A DNA stretch of 55,413 bases from an uncultured Flavobacteriales bacterium (GTDB lineage Bacteria; Bacteroidota; Bacteroidia; Flavobacteriales_G; NORP312): NCBI GenBank assembly GCA_905480125.1, contig CAJQPE010000027.1, forward strand, positions 1-55,413. The letters run 5' to 3'. The stretch's first letter is position 1. Every line of letters begins with the position of its first letter. The translations under genes were made by a program, and so were the position numbers. This document shows positions 54,552 to 55,413 of the stretch, in pieces. Below the pieces are notes generated by a model. That model searched no databases, was not told where the DNA came from, and saw only the letters and a list, made by a program, of their open reading frames with translations.

Positions 54552-54878
54552 ATTGCATCACGTATTTCTTTTCATTACAGCATGTATTTAGAGGTCGAGA
54601 AAGATATTCCTCTTATCTCTTGGATGATTTATATTTATGCCTCTTTTCACCTGCTATTAGCTCTGATTTTTTTAACATAATGGATCCAAAAGTAATAAGG
54701 GCTTTACCATAAGCCTAATGTGCAACTCTTTCATTGCCGTAATCGTTTTTCTGGTATTTCCTGGTGAACTTGGATTTTCAAGAACAGAGGACATTTCTGG
54801 ATATGAACCCATTTTTAAGCTCCTTCATCAAATTGACCACCCTTTCAATTTATATCCGTCCCTGCATATTACTCCTTC
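54552..54878. other. Non-coding or decayed stretch
   Basis: No intact gene on either strand. Short frames are broken by many stops. On the minus strand a partial frame with GEKRHKYKSSKR could be a further degraded piece of the MORN-like gene to the right, but this is too weak to call. Confidence 0.4.
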
Positions 54879-55101
54879 TTAAAAAAGTATGCTTAAGAAT
54901 CGCCCCATATTTTAGTTGCGTTCGAATTCCAAGCCACCATCTCTGAACCAAGAACGAACTAATACATGAAGCTAATCTTCATTAAAGATTCTCTCAGAAC
55001 AAAGCTGTCCATTATTATACCAGGGTCGGCTTACCCCATCCAATAATATAACCTTGTCAGATTGTTCAATTTTTTTTGGCCGTGTCTATAATTTCAAAGA
55101 C
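54879..55101 (-). pseudogene. Decayed YwqK/MORN-like repeat protein remnant
   Basis: Read in one minus-strand frame with two internal stops, the translation shows KVILLDGVSRPWYNNGQLCS and RSWFRDGGLEFERN, the WYxNGQL / SWxxDGxLEFE pattern of YwqK-type MORN-like repeats. These repeat proteins often work as antitoxin-like or cell-surface proteins in Bacteroidota. No start or clean end remains, so this is a relic. Confidence 0.45.
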
Positions 55102-55347
55102 TACTCTTAAAATTCGTTTAGTTGTTTATATTATCCTTAACGCTAGGTTTTGAGCTTATCGGCAACACAGCAATCCTTAACTTTGCCGAGTGCAGAAAGG
55201 AATGACTATCGCTTTTCCCATTTCGAACTAGTCATAGCGGGGTAAATTAAGCCATAACTATTTTCGAAACAAAAGTCACGTTGTTGGTTTGGGTTGCAAA
55301 CATTAAAGAGTTCAATACGTATTTTATACTTTCGCTAAAAAATAAGT
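55102..55347. other. Intergenic region before the Rieske-type gene
   Basis: No gene seen. TACTTTCG at 55327-55334, 13 bases before the next ATG, is a one-mismatch -7 element and probably part of the promoter for the gene at 55348. Confidence 0.4.
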
Positions 55348-55413
55348 ATGGAAAATAATTCTTCTGAAACCAATATTTTTATAGATGAAGATATTACGGT
55401 AGCTTCAACATTG
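55348..55413 (+). CDS. Probable Rieske-type ring-hydroxylating oxygenase alpha subunit, 5' end only
   Basis: The first 22 codons of a gene cut by the window edge. The segment FIDEDITVASTL resembles the N-terminus of Flavobacteriales Rieske [2Fe-2S] / SRPBCC oxygenase alpha-subunit-like proteins (IDxDIxxASTLPxxFY). The Rieske cysteines and histidines lie beyond the window, so the call rests on a short match. Confidence 0.45.
   Translation, partial: MENNSSETNIFIDEDITVASTL

Noticed and set aside
54583-54681. Short plus-strand frame with a membrane-like segment (ISWMIYIYASFHLLLALIF)
   Set aside because: 32 codons in decayed sequence, without a ribosome-binding site or family; probably chance.
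54900-54930. GTTCGAATTCC stretch resembling a tRNA T-arm
   Set aside because: No acceptor or anticodon stem can be folded around it, and the minus strand fits the YwqK-like relic.

Overview
The window reads as a low-GC chromosome segment from a marine Bacteroidota bacterium, most likely of the order Flavobacteriales. Several features point that way: proteins with type IX secretion (T9SS) C-terminal sorting domains, a GldM homologue, PorE-like TPR/PD40/OmpA proteins, TonB-dependent receptors with an N-terminal carboxypeptidase-regulatory-like domain, DUF4249, DUF5683 and HYC_CC_PP proteins, TAnnTTTG-type promoters, and a Met-tuned (green) proteorhodopsin. Nearly everything is ordinary, tightly packed chromosomal coding sequence; the only decayed stretch is the right-hand end (about 54.1-55.35 kb). 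No tRNA, rRNA, CRISPR array, intact insertion sequence or prophage was seen.

Layout. 1-3.4 kb: two tandem PorE-like genes on the minus strand, the second cut by the window edge. 3.4-6.9 kb: a lipoylated 2-oxoacid dehydrogenase E2 subunit and a large glycosyltransferase that carries what looks like a gutted phosphoglycosyltransferase behind its GT2 domain. 6.9-9.8 kb: a plus-strand unit of prolyl oligopeptidase and two small exported helical proteins. 9.8-14.7 kb (minus): small lipoprotein, NhaC antiporter, PLP-dependent threonine/serine dehydratase and a two-component system. 14.8-23.2 kb (minus): one long, mostly overlapping operon, ispH-ccmB-ccmC-ccmD-like-ccmE-ccmF-DUF2520-kdsC-like-ubiA-maf, joining isoprenoid supply, cytochrome c maturation, prenyl transfer and housekeeping genes. 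23.3-27.6 kb (minus): a MacAB/Lol-type ABC exporter (ATPase, two permeases, adaptor).

27.8-30.5 kb (plus): a cysteine-rich HYC_CC_PP protein and a Cys-Cys-containing TonB receptor, probably a metal-related pair. 30.6-33.3 kb: two convergent T9SS cargo proteins, one an M43-type metalloprotease with a calcium-repeat linker. 33.4-36.8 kb: a sodium:solute symporter and a GldM paralogue separated from gldK/L/N. 37.1-39.0 kb: a chorismate-pathway glutamine amidotransferase, a DUF1684 protein and a VanX-type dipeptidase lipoprotein. 39.2-44.9 kb: patatin-like membrane lipase, bifunctional FtcD, a small hypothetical and RlmD. 45.3-52.8 kb (plus): ornithine aminotransferase, DUF5683 protein, DapB, a Bacteroidota-type long signal peptidase I, then a TonB receptor/DUF4249 lipoprotein pair.

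53.2-55.4 kb: a monocistronic proteorhodopsin gene with a strong terminator and an unusual upstream region. A 23-bp element lies just upstream of its promoter and recurs, inverted and 21/23 identical, about 90 bp further on, facing a decayed RluA-type pseudouridine synthase fragment and a decayed YwqK/MORN-like repeat gene. The window ends in the first 22 codons of a probable Rieske-type oxygenase. I did not find a clearly new multi-gene system. The strongest leads are the duplicated operator-like element at the rhodopsin gene, the GT2/phosphoglycosyltransferase fusion, the orphan gldM with a 16-bp palindrome upstream, and the HYC_CC_PP/TonB pair.
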